A stretch of 64,000 bases of DNA from Flaveria trinervia (Eukaryota > Streptophyta > Magnoliopsida > Asterales > Asteraceae). The translations under genes were made by a program, and so were the position numbers. The stretch's first letter is position 1; each line of letters begins with the position of its first letter. Below the pieces are notes generated by a model. That model saw only the letters and a list, made by a program, of their open reading frames with translations. It made no database searches and had not been told where the DNA came from. Shown piece after piece: positions 38,297 through 49,439 of this stretch. The stretch covers positions 4,992,410-5,056,409 of the forward strand of contig CM046453.1 in the NCBI GenBank assembly GCA_025506515.1, read 5' to 3'.

Positions 38297-39596
38297 ATGG
38301 ATTCAGGTCAGGAAACTCCTCACCATAAAGATGTTGACAATCCACACCCTGTTGCCTCCCCTTGGGGACCAGCGCAGGGGGCGGCAAAAACGGTGGTAGT
38401 GTCATTACCCCAGAGTTCATCAGTAAAAACCGAGAACAAATCCTCTCCATGCTAGAACAAGAGGAAAGGGAGCGACGACCTTGAAGAAATCCAAACACGC
38501 TGGAGTATGAAGAAACCCCAAAGGAGAGGAATCGTGGGGATGGAGAAGGTAGCCATGGGGATAAAGTAAAGAACGTTGAAGACAAGGCGAAGACAAACCA
38601 TGTCACCACCCACACCAGAGAGAAAGCGGTAGTCGATGAGGATTTTAGCAAGCCATACCGACCGTCGACGGCGCGAGCAAGATCAATATTCATCCCAAGA
38701 ATAACGGAATTTGTTTCCCTCCAAAGCTAAAAATGTCATCTAATGGGAAAATATGACGGCCTGGGAGACCCGGATGACCACCTCGCATTTTCATCAGGGC
38801 AGCAGAGGTAGAGTAGTGGTCAGTTCCCATATGGTGCCACATGTTCACCCAAACACTTATAGGCGCAGCTAGGGTGTGATCTGACAGTCTTCCGATTGGT
38901 GAAATTGGGAGTTTCGAAGAATTGTAAGACAATTCCTGAAAAAATTTCAGTCAACAGCGTCGCTCTACAAAAGATCCCACTGAGCTCATAATATTAAGAG
39001 GGGAGATAACGAATCTATTGAAAACTTCATTACTAGATACTCTAAGGAAAGCATGCAGATTCGTGGAGCCGGAGAAACAATCCGGATTTCGGCTTTTATC
39101 CATGGTGTGAGAAATGACCAACTAGTAGAGAGGTTTCATGAAAGTCTTCCAAAGTCAGTGGAAGAAATGTTAGAAAGGGCAAAGGCGTTCGTGCGAGGGA
39201 AAAGGCATGCGAACAGTTAAAAGAGAAAAGCCTGAAAAAGCCTGTACCCACACGGGATTCACAAAGGAGACCAGGAGGGGCAAGATCTTGGGAGAGGCCA
39301 CGTTTTCAACCCCGATTCGCCCAGCAGATTCCGGTCTTTCAGCCTCGTTTCACACCTTCCTCAGTAAAAAAATTCACAAGGACAAACGTGACTCTACCTC
39401 CTCTAACAAAAACCCCGAGTGAAATTTTGCGACTGAAAACGTTCGTTTCACCAAACCCGCCCCGCTGAAACCTGGGGTAAAGAGGGACACAAGCAAGTAT
39501 TGTGAGTTTCACAAAGAAAATGGACACACAACAGATGACTGTTTCTCTCTAAAGCGGCAAATTGAAGTCGCCATAAAGACAGGGAAGTTAGCACAC
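38297..39596 (+). pseudogene. Tat gag, frame-broken
   Basis: The ATG at 38297 opens with MDSGQETPHHK. A capsid-like region (about 38950-39200) is recognisable across frame changes. The Tat-type metal-binding string CEFHKENGHTTDDC lies at 39501-39542. Gag would coat the element RNA. Several early stops make this copy non-functional as sequenced. Confidence 0.75.
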
Positions 39597-42130
39597 TTGT
39601 TAAGGGAATTGAAAAAGATGCCACAGGCAGGGGACAAAAGAAAGGAAATATTCATGTTGCAAGTGGCGAATCGTGGAGGCAAACGGTATTCCGACCATAT
39701 GGAGCCATGGATGGCACAAGAGATATCTTTTCCCCCAATTCGTGGTGGAAGTTTCGCCAACGCGCCACTCACCATCTCAGCCATCATTGCAGGTCATCAG
39801 GTACACCAAATATATGTGGATAGTGGTAGTAGCTCAGAGATTATGTACGAACATTGTTTTTTGCAGCTAGATGACGAGGTTAGGAAAGACCTAGAGACAG
39901 TGACGCATCACCTCACAGGATTTTCGGGGGAGCTGGTGCAGACGTTGGGCCAGATACAGTTGCCAGTAGCGATAGGGAAGGAAGTTGGTTGGAGAGAAGT
40001 CATGATGACATTCCTGGTTGTACGTTTAGAGTCTTCCCCACAATGTTCTTTTAGGGAGGCCTGGTCTGTGTACTCTTGGAGCAGTAATCTCGACAGTGCC
40101 GTGGCAATAAAATTCCCTACCCCAACCGAAGTAGTTACCATCTACTCTAGCAAAAGGTGTAAAGATGTAAGAACGGTAAGGCCAGGCACTTCAATCGAAG
40201 CAGACGAAGCCATGTGCTCAACGTTGGAGAAGTGGGTGATTAACCCCGCTTTTCATGAGCGCAAGGTCACGATCGGAGGTCAATTGACTGACGCAACCAA
40301 AGAGAGACTACGGTGTTTGCTGCAGAACAGCTTAGATGTCTTTGCATGGCAACCATCAGACATGAAGGGTGTCCCCCGGGACATAGCAGAGCACAGATTG
40401 AACACATACAAGTCAAAGGAACTGATCGTTCAAAAGCGTAGGCATATGGGCCTGGAGCGAAGCCAAGCCATGGTAGAAGAAGTTAAAAAGTTACTCGAAG
40501 CAGGCATAATTAGGGAGGTGCGCTACCAGACGTGGGTGGCTAATCCAATGATGGTAAAGAAGAGTGATGGACGTGGCGGAGTGCATCGACTTCAAGGATC
40601 TCAACAACGTTTGTCCTAAAGATTGTTATCCGTTGCCAGACATAGATTTGAAAGTAGACTCTGTAGCAAGTTTCCCTTTGAAGTGCTTTATGGACGCCTA
40701 CAAGGGATATCATCAAGTTCAGATGGCACCCGAAGACGAAGACAAAACAGCTTTTTACACTGACATTGGAATCTTTTGTTTCACCAAAATGCCTTTTGGC
40801 CTAAAAAATTCAGGGGCCACATATCAACGCTTAATGGACAAAAGTTTACCGAGCAAATGGGAAAAAACATCGAAATTTACGTCGATGACGTGGTGATAAA
40901 AAGTCAGAATGAGGAAGCCATGCTGGCAGACATCGCCGACACTTTTGAGACATTACGGAAAATAAACATGAAGCTGAACCCAAAGAAATGTTCGTTCGGT
41001 GTGGAAGAAGGGAAGTTTTTGGGAGTCGTGGTGAAAAAAAGAGGGGTTGGAAGCTAATCCTGAGAAAGTTGCAGCAGTGCTCGAAATGTCATCGCCTAAA
41101 TCTATCAAAGAAGTGCATACACTCAATGGACGTCTGGTTGCACTCAACAGATTCCTGTCAAGACACGCTGAACGCTCTTTGCCTTTCATGTCTACGTTGA
41201 GAAATTGTTTGAACAAGAGAGATTTCAGGTGGAACGGATGAGGCAGAGAGAGCTTTTCAACATATGAAGTTATATTTGAGCAACCTGCCGACACTAGTGG
41301 CTCCTCTTCCAGAAGAACGGCTCATGATGTACCTGTCAGCCGGAGCAGAGGCCGTTAGCACAGTTTTGATGACGGATCGGAGTGGGAAGCAAACACCAAT
41401 CTACTTCGTCAGCAGGGCTCTCAAGGACCCGGAAACCAGGTATTCACCAATGGAAAAGCTTACTCTTTCTTTGGTATATGCGTCCAGGAGGCTACGAAGG
41501 TATTTCCAAGCCCATGTAATCGAAGTTCGCACGAGCCACCCCATACAACAAGTGTTGAGAAGACCGGAAAATTCTGGGAGATTGGCGAAATGGGCCATAG
41601 AACTCGGGGTTTTCGGAATTGAATACAAGCCAAGGGTGGCGGTAAGATGTCAAGTGGTGGCTGATTTCTTAGTAGAGATACCACAAAATGGGAGTTGTGC
41701 CGAGAGCAACGTAAGCAACGAGTGTAGAAGTGACGAAGAGTGGCGTTTACACACCGACGGAGCCGCAAACGATGAAGGGCCAGGAGCTGGTCTGATATTG
41801 GCAGGGCCCAACAACGAAGAGTTAACCTACGCCTATGGTTAGCTTTCAAAAGTTCTAACAACGAGGCGGAGTATGAAGTGTTATTGGCAGGATTGAGGTT
41901 GGCCAAGCAGATGGGGATTCGGCGACTACATGCTCATGTAGACTCGCTACCGGTGGCAAATCAGATTAATGGGTCTTATGATGCAAAGGAAAAAACAATG
42001 AATCAATACCTGAGGAAAGCAAAGGATTTGATCAGTGGTTTTGAGAAGTGCAATGTCTCACACATCCCAAGAAGCAAAAACAAGAAAGCAGACGCTCTTA
42101 GCAAACTCGCTTTAGTGACTTCAGCCACCT
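39597..42130 (+). pseudogene. Tat pol N-terminal half: protease, RT, RNase H and second RNase H, frame-broken
   Basis: A long open frame at 39597-40619 holds the protease (IYVDSGSSSEIMYEH, about 39815) and the start of RT. RT continues from 40564 with CIDFKDLNNVCPKD and the active-site YVDD at 40878-40889. RNase H follows (41264-41700, AGAEAVSTVLM and later KWAIELGVFGIEY). A second, archaeal-type RNase H has HTDGAAND (about 41750), HVDSLPV (about 41938) and KADALSKLA (about 42090). The second RNase H is diagnostic for the Tat group. Breaks occur near 40560, 40870, 41057, 41240 and 41842. Confidence 0.87.
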
Positions 42131-43420
42131 AGCCAAGGAAGTCAGAGTTGAAGTACTGCAATCACCGTCGATCGACGAGAAGGAGGTAACTTCAGTGGAT
42201 GATGCAACACATGAATGTTGGATGAGTCCAATTATCAAATTCCTAGCAAATGGAGACCTACCTGAAGAGAAGGGAGATGCAAGAGCGGTTCAAGTAAAGT
42301 CACTACCGCAAATCCTACATGGGACCGTTGCTACGATGTCTTACGCCAGACGAAGCAAACTATGTCATTAGAGAAATACACGAAAGCATTTGTGGCATCC
42401 ATGCGGGTCCAAGGATGGTGGTAGCAAAGGCAATGGGGGCAGGGTACTATTGGCCTGGGATGCATAGGAGTGCAACCGAAGAAATACAAAGATGTGAAAG
42501 TTGTCAAAGGCATGCACCAATATGCCATAGGCCTAAGAACGATCTAATTCCAGTCAATGCCGCGTGGCCTTTTCAGAAATGGGGCATGGATATTGTGGGT
42601 CCATTCCTAGTGACGGCCGGAGGAGTCAAGTTTCTCTTAGTGGCAGTGGATTACTTCACCAAATGGGTTGAAGCTAAGGCCCTAAAGTCGATCACAGGGC
42701 AGCAAGTGAAGAAGTTTACATGGGAAAATATCATAAGCTGAATCGGGCTACCGTTGTTTATCGTAACAGATAATGGGAAGCAGTTCGCTGAGAATCCATT
42801 CAAGTCATGGTGTAGAGACATACAAATCCAGCAAATTTTCACCTCTGTAGCTCATCCACAAGGTAACTGTCAAGTTGAGAGAGTCAATCACAGTATTGTT
42901 GAAGGAATAAAAACGAGATGGGCATTGAGGGGAAGAACTGGGTGGAGGAACTACCCAATGTCTTGTGGGCCCATCAAACCATGCCCAAGACCAGCCACGG
43001 TGAAACCCCGTTCAGTTTAACTTACGGATCGGAAGCCATGATACCAGTGGAGATAGGCATGCCAACAACCCGTGTCACACAAGCTCTCGGAGAGGAGAAT
43101 GAGGCCGATCTGCAACTTAATTTGGATTTACTGAAGAAAGATGGATGGTAGCGGCAATTCGAGAAGCAAAGATAAGAAAGAAATCGAACGGTATTATAAC
43201 TCTCCCGTGAAACATCAAACATTCAAGGAAGGTGATTACGTTTTAAGAAGCAACGAGGCAAGTAGAGCTCGAGATCAGGGTAAGCTGGGTCCACGTTGGA
43301 AGGACCTTATCAAGTCATTGAAGTAGGAAACAACGGAGCTTACAAACTCAGCCAGCTGGACGGGGCAGTCATCCCGAGAACCTGGAATGGAGCTCAGCTC
43401 CGACAATGCTACATGTAGTA
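42131..43420 (+). pseudogene. Tat integrase, frame-broken
   Basis: The HHCC finger (IHESICGIHAGP and CESCQRHAP) lies at about 42370-42530. The core starts GMDIVGPF, continues VAVDYFTKWVE, and has VTDNGKQF (about 42760) and NCQVERVNHSI with the catalytic Glu (about 42880). Stops at 42741 and 43020 break the frame. C-terminal fragments run to about 43420. Confidence 0.85.
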
Positions 43421-44705
43421 GGTAGTAAAATCTCAACATTGTAACTCGTTTTTCGGTAAGAAGGTGCATGCGAGCACCAGCAGTTACATCAGATTAATGA
43501 AACTTTTTACGTAACCAGTATCGTAACAAGTCACGAAACCACAATGACGTGTGAGTAAAGAAAACGAAACGAGATACCAACGCAAACTATTCAAGCGACG
43601 ATTGTGAATGGTACAATATGTAACTAAACAATTTAATGTTTTTCAAGCTAAGTAAGCGAAACCACAAGCAACCACGACAAGAGCAAACAAATAAGCAAGT
43701 ACGAGCTATTCCCGAAGGAGAACTCATTGTTCATAACTACATCTCAAAAGAAACCAAACATGTAGCTCCAAACACATGATTACACTTTGGCAAACAACTA
43801 GAGCCACTCAATGTACATTTCCAATGGCTAAAAGCCCAAGCCAAAGAGCAACGATAACCGAAAAATGCATGGGTGCATGGGACCACGACTAAAGTTAAAG
43901 TCATGGCCTAAGTCCCATTCGCGGCCGAAGATTACGAGTCGTAGCTAAAAATATAACCATAATGAAATTGTGAGCGCGTAGCAAGTCGCGGCAAAAAGAC
44001 GCGACCCTAATACAGGAGTTGCAAACGAAAAACCACGGGCAATCGCTCCAAAGTAAGTCGCGGTCGAGCTTGCGGCCACAAATATCTCCAAAGAAAGAGC
44101 CACAACCAAGTTAAAGCCAGCCGTGATTAAGGCTCAATTGATGGCCGAGCCTCAAGCCGCCTCCGGTGACCCAAGTCGAGGTCATAGCCGAGGTCTCGAG
44201 TGCGGCTAAAATCAGAGCCGCAACCCTATTCATAACCAAAATTCAAGGGACGGCATGTTACGGTTAAAAACATGGCCATAATAGTATTATATTTAAGTGG
44301 CAAGTTGCGGCTACAAGCCGCGAGCATGAACAAAGACACTGACAAAAGCCGCGGCCGCGAGGCACCCTCGACCACAAGCCGCGGCCGCGGGGCGTCGCCT
44401 GGCCGCAAGGTGGCCGAGAGGAGTCGCGATCGTAGGGCATCACCCGAGCACAAACCGCGGTCGAAAGGCGTCGACCAAACGACAGTCACGACCCATTGGC
44501 AAGTCATGAAGCGTGGGGCATCAACAATCCACAAACTTGACAATCAAAACGCAAGGCATGAAGTGAAAAAGCATAAATATCATTACGAAAGTAGACATAC
44601 AGTCAAGATACAACCTCGATGACATTACAAACACAAAAGAAATAACACAAAGTCAAGTACATGTCAAGAAACGTTGCACAGATAAGACACCAAAAGACGA
44701 ACTAG
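43421..44705 (+). repeat. Tat 3' non-coding region rich in GCCGCGG motifs
   Basis: No sense coding region is recognisable. From about 43920 to 44480 the sequence is full of variants of GCCGCGGCCGAAG/GAGGC, similar to those in the LTRs. This looks like subrepeats typical of the long 3' region in Tat-type elements. Confidence 0.6.
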
Positions 44706-46580
44706 TTAAACTTGAGCAGGATCTTCAGATGAAGAGGTCAGAAATGACTTGATTTCCTCAATGGTCGAGTCGCACATAGCCGCAATAGTCTCAACCATGG
44801 CAAAAGTAGCTTTATCAAACAAATTGGATTCAGCTCGCAGCTTGTTCAAAGCATCTTTATCAAAATTCTTGGACGTCTCGGGTTTCTTGCCCTCTGCAGC
44901 GAGGCAAGCTCCATCCAGCAACCGGCGTTATAACCCACTTTGTCCGACAAGCTGTTGATCGGGCTAAGATATCAAGGAACTCGTCACTATCACGAATCTT
45001 GTTAAAGGCCAAGCTCACACATCTGACATAACCCACCTCCTCTCAGACGAGAGACGTTAACTCCTCTTCCAAGCCAACAATACGGTTTTCAGAAGCTATC
45101 TGCTGTCTTTCAATTCAGTGTTAAGGCGTTTCATGGCAGCATGTTGAATACACAGCTCCTCACGAACACCACCCAGTTCGTGGACAAGCTCTCCCTTCGC
45201 AGCCTCAGATGCGTCACAACGAGATTTGAGAGACGCATTTTCAGTCTCCAATTTCGACACCTGCTTCTTCAGATCACGGATCTCATGGACACCGTCCACC
45301 CAACGGCTGTGAATCTCAGCAAAAGAAAACAATCTATTCACCACAGCCAGATAACCGACATTCGACAATGCCCTATTTTTCAGCCCTTCTCCACGGAAGA
45401 ATTCCGCAGGTGTACGAGATGCAAACATGAAGTCCCTACATGAGTCCGGAGTCTCGAAAGTGGTTCATTAGTCAAGTCCCAATCAGGAACAAAATTTCTT
45501 CCGCATTTAGATCGGTGCTTTCGGAAGAAGAAGCTGCTTTCCCTTTACTAGAGCCCCCAACCGAATGACCATCAGAGGGGCACTAATAGAAGTGTTGGAA
45601 CTCGAGTGAAGAGCTACCCCAGACGACGGAGGAAGGGACGGCCGCGGTCTAAGCCCCGGGCCCCCCAACCCCTGTTTGCGTTTCATCTTGGGCCGACTTG
45701 TGGGAACAGAAGCCTCATTAGCACTTTTACGTTTACGAGATGGTGGCGGCATAATTTCACCCGGTTGAACGACAAAGCCAGCAGTTGTCTCCAATATAGG
45801 AGTTGCACCTTCGGGCAAAGCTTCAACCTGCTCAGAAACATCTTCTTTAGCAGAAAGCTTCATGCGCTCAAAAACCCCATACCTGTGAAAGCATAACATA
45901 CGAACAATAATCAAACACATGAACGTATACGTTATAGCATAAAAATGGAAGCAACTTACGTTTCCATTGAAAAGTCATAAATGGAACCATGTTAAGGTCG
46001 GTCCAGTTACGACTAACACCGGCCATCACGAGAAAATGCTCAGAATAGCTATGAAGAGGAGTGGGCTCGACTGTCAAGAGGTCATAAGCTATCATATCAA
46101 ATGTGTCGGGCTTGGGAAATGGGTCCTGAATGGACTTACTAGTTCCCAACCAATGCATCTCAAAAGGAATTATATTCGCTGAAATGAAGAAAATATGGTC
46201 TTTCCAATGTTTCAAACTAGTTATGGTTCGTGACGCCAGAGGAGGTTTGGGCGATTTTCTTTTCTCAAAGGTTAGCCAATCACCCACTCTGGTCAATTTG
46301 TAGAATGCCCTAAAAAGGTTCGTCTCAGGTTCTAAGCTAAGGGCACGACATGATATCTCAAAGTGATACACTTTAACCAAGCCTAAAGGGACTAGTTGCG
46401 ATAAATGAATATCATAGTACTAAGGAGCAAGCACAAAAAGCGACTAACGGGGACCCGAAAGTTACAAAAACTAAATAAAGGAGTGTATAAAGCTATCATC
46501 CCAACCGGCGCATCTCTCACGGTCGACGAATGAGGAGGAACGGTGGGACTAAGATCGGGTGAAATACCATAACGGAGCAC
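44706..46580 (-). pseudogene. antisense gene of the Tat element (putative gypsy-type transposase domain family)
   Basis: Minus strand, opposite to gag-pol. The N-terminal part (LRYGISPDLSP and MIALYTPLFSFCNFR) continues after a one-base shift near 46420 into LVKVYHFEISCRALSLEP and SRNWTDLNMVPFM. This is the signature of the domain annotated in plants as 'transposase (putative), gypsy type'. A typical intron (GTAAGT donor at 45959, TTTCACAG acceptor at 45884-45883; 77 bp) lies before a basic Pro/Ser-rich linker (KRKSANEASVP, PKMKRKQ). Then come a coiled coil (45096-45428, IRDLKKQVSKLETENASLK) and an acidic C-terminus ending at 44706. Function is unknown; despite the name no transposase activity is established. 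Frame breaks make this copy a pseudogene as sequenced. Confidence 0.72.
45883..45959 (-). other. probable spliceosomal intron in the antisense gene
   Basis: In minus orientation it reads AAAC|GTAAGTTGC ... GCTTTCACAG|GTATGG. It is 77 bp and AT-rich, with a near-consensus donor and a pyrimidine-rich acceptor. Protein similarity on both sides belongs to one gene. The join needs a one-base adjustment, as elsewhere in this copy. Confidence 0.55.
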
Positions 46581-47220
46581 GAAGTTATTAAAAAATCTTG
46601 AGAAATAACCGAGTGTTGATGACCCATGTCATTCCTACACTCCATTAGAAACGGTAAAATGAAGAATGGTTCGATAACTTACCAGCAAGATGGGATTTCT
46701 TGAACAAGAAATTTGGAAGAAAGCTTGAAGAAAGAAGAGGAGAGAAAAAGAAGGAATGATGATGGAAGAAGGGACCTTGGGGTGGATTTATATGGGAAAG
46801 CCCTGGGGCTCGGCCCATGAAGTGGCGGCTATGGGGGCGCAACTCAAGAGGAAGGCCCGTAGGTCGAGGAAAAACATGTAGGGTGAATAACCGTGACTAG
46901 AGGAAAAACGCACAAAGGCCGAGAGCCATTCGGCGGCTAGGCGCGGCTCGAGGGCAAAGGCCCGGAAGCCAAGAAATAGGTGGCGGCCATAGGGCCGTGA
47001 CTCAAATAGACATGCCAAGAGAGGATTGATGTGGACAAGTGCATAACTCGAGAAAGGTTGGATCATGATATGACCGATGGAACCAAAGGCCGACACTTGA
47101 ATCATGACTGAAAGATGTGAACAAAAATTGTCACATCAAGTTGAAAAGACAAGAGGGAAGTACAACCATCAAAACACGAGGAAATTATTAATCCAATGGC
47201 ATGCTTGACATCATGACATT

Positions 47221-47234
47221 GGACTGGGGGGACA
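47221..47234 (+). other. polypurine tract of the Tat element
   Basis: GGACTGGGGGGACA directly precedes the 3' LTR start TGAAGGGG. Confidence 0.8.
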
Positions 47235-48230
47235 TGAAGGGGTGCCACCCCTAACGCTAACAAAAGATCGAACCTCAACAAGACTGAGTCACGGTTGATC
47301 GAAGCGTGGTTAAAGTAAAGACAACCCCAAGCCGCGACCGAAGCATACGTCAAGCCGCGGCCGAAGCAGAAAGCGGTCGAAGCAGACCCCAAGCCGCGGT
47401 CGAAGCAGATCCCAAGCCGCGACTGGAGTAGAAGGGGCCCCGGCCCACAACCAACCGAAACCACGACGAATCCCAAATTACAGATAAGCCCAGCCGCGGC
47501 TGGCGAATAAGCCCAAAGCCGCGACTGGGCATGATATTGCTGAAACGATATCGCGAGTCCTCGTATTTCAACATTTATAAAAACCTTCACAAAAACTTGG
47601 TAACCAAGAAAACCATTCACTGGCTAAAAAGAATAAGGAAGAAACGCAAGACGACAAAAAGCATGAAGCCAAAACATTGGCAGAAGTTCAGAGCAGCCAC
47701 CAAATCCACAAGTCAACTACAAAGACAAACTTCATTAATAACAGTCAGAAACCTTTGCACCAAAAGGGCATAAAACCCTTGGCTAGGGGATTTCAGTCAC
47801 ACATCGTTGACCACAGGCTCCCAGAAATAAAATCATGTGATTTCTTATTCCATGCACCAACACTATAAATACTCTTTCATTCCACAGGTAGAACACATTC
47901 ACATACACAGAACATTCTTACCACAAACTATTTACTTATTCTCCCTTTCAGAGTTCTCTCAACATAAATACTTATTCTCACGTCGGAGTGTGGTCTCGGG
48001 GAGAAAAACCCTTACTGGCCAAGGCGAGACTCACGGTGTTGTTCTTGTCTCGCAGATACTCCGTTCAGCCGAAGTATTGCTCAGCCGAAGCCCAGCTCAG
48101 TCGAAGCCAAGTCCAGCCGCATCCTGCTCCCTAGCAGCCAAAGCCAAGTTCCTGCCTGATCCTCGGTAGCAACTCCATTCTCGCACTGCTTCCCGATCTT
48201 AATCCCTTGATTCGGATTCGTGTAGCAACA
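47235..48230 (+). repeat. Tat element 3' LTR
   Basis: It is 996 bp, from TGAAGGGGTGCC to GTGTAGCAACA, followed by the target duplication AGATT. Its first third has four to five tandem CAAGCCGCGGCCGAAGCAG-like units. Confidence 0.93.
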
Positions 48231-48235
48231 AGATT

Positions 48236-49284
48236 CAAGAGTGGTTTCGCTTGCTTAGGCGTGTTTACCAATGATTGTTAGCAGCCACAACTAACATTAA
48301 ATTTGAGCCCTAAGTTATACATTTTCAAAATTGTTTCAATCCATCTATCACGTGCGCAACGCGTGCTAACGATAAACACTAGTTATATTTTATTGTGAAA
48401 TATTATGTCATCTTATATTTTAAGTTCTAAAATTTAAAATAAAATTGATAAAAAATTAAACATACATTAAGTCACATAAGATTAATAATAATTGTTTTTT
48501 AATTAACACATATGTTATAATTGTTTAATAATGGTTTAAACGGTCTAACTAATGACTAAATGCATCTACAAACTTGAGGACGTCTAAAATTAGCATCGAC
48601 CAACAAAATATAAGATTTTTGTAATTGAAGGTGAGGATGATCACGATCCAGTTTGTAGGTGATTTCTAGGTAAACTAATGTTTAATGATATTGTGTAAAT
48701 GTAAATCAAATCGATGATGATTGACTGCTCAAATTTTACTATCCTAATAGACTGAACTATAGCTTCTGATGAAATGATCTATGTATCGATGCTCGTATAC
48801 GTATTGACATATATTTCATTCTGAAACGAATCAGATCAAATATATGACATTTCATACTTAATCTTATGTATGGTTTGAGTTTGGTTTACGTTTCGATATA
48901 AGTTTTTTTTCTTTTTTTTCAAAAAAAATGCAGGGTCAAGTATAAACGTTTTTTTATTTGACGGTATAAATACGATTTACTTTACGTTTTGATGTAGTGA
49001 GAAGATGAATCGGGGTGATTGTAATTTATATTTTATCACATTATATACATCGTTGTTGCACATGTTTTTTATGTATGTTTTGAGTTGGTGTACATTTGAA
49101 ATAATTGTGTTTGTAAGAGTACAATAAAATACAATATGTTTTTATTCAATGGTATAAATTGAAATTACTTTACGTTTTGATGTAAATTTGTTTGAGAAAA
49201 GTCAGATCTATTGTAGTCTATATATACACCAGTACATGCCGCCACATCATGGGGGCAAAAAAAACTAGTTTAGTGTATGACACA
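48236..49284. other. AT-rich intergenic sequence with a Helitron-like end
   Basis: It continues the sequence that preceded the Tat insertion at 14416. Apart from the Helitron-like terminus at 48349-48382 I see no gene. Motifs of the type TTTACGTTTTGATGTA recur (48970, 49160), suggesting decayed repeats. Confidence 0.45.
48349..48382 (+). mobile_element. Helitron-like 3' terminus (+)
   Basis: A GC-rich hairpin (CACGTGCGCAACGCGTG) is followed 13 nt later by CTAG and then T, the pattern of a Helitron 3' end inserted at an A|T target. The 5' end was not found. Confidence 0.45.
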
Positions 49285-49298
49285 ATATATGTATATAT

Positions 49299-49336
<38 letters not shown>

Positions 49337-49338
49337 AT
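49285..49338. repeat. AT microsatellite
   Basis: An (AT)n tract of about 54 bp with a single interruption. Length is prone to vary. Confidence 0.95.
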
Positions 49339-49439
49339 AAAAATAAAAAATGGTTAACAGGTCAAACCGCAAACCGTCAGTTTGAACCCGACGTTATAGT
49401 AAACCCAAACTCGAGAATTTCGTGTTAGGTTTCTGTCAT

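Larger units (their letters stand above)
14422..48230 (+). mobile_element. Ty3/Gypsy retrotransposon of Tat type, host of two nested insertions
   Basis: The LTRs begin TGAAGGGGTGCCAC and end GTGTAGCAACA. A perfect 5-bp target duplication AGATT flanks the element at 14417-14421 and 48231-48235. The 5' LTR is split by the Copia element at 14738-37512. The element's own length is about 11 kb. Domain order is gag, protease, reverse transcriptase, RNase H, a second archaeal-type RNase H, then integrase. A long 3' region follows with an antisense gene, then a polypurine tract. Two RNase H domains mark the Tat/Ogre/Retand group. Reading frames are broken, so the copy is not autonomous as sequenced. 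Confidence 0.9.

Noticed and set aside
44226..44622. Open frames on both strands in the Tat 3' region
   Set aside because: They are translations of the GCCGCGG subrepeats (Arg/Ala/Pro-rich), not conserved proteins.
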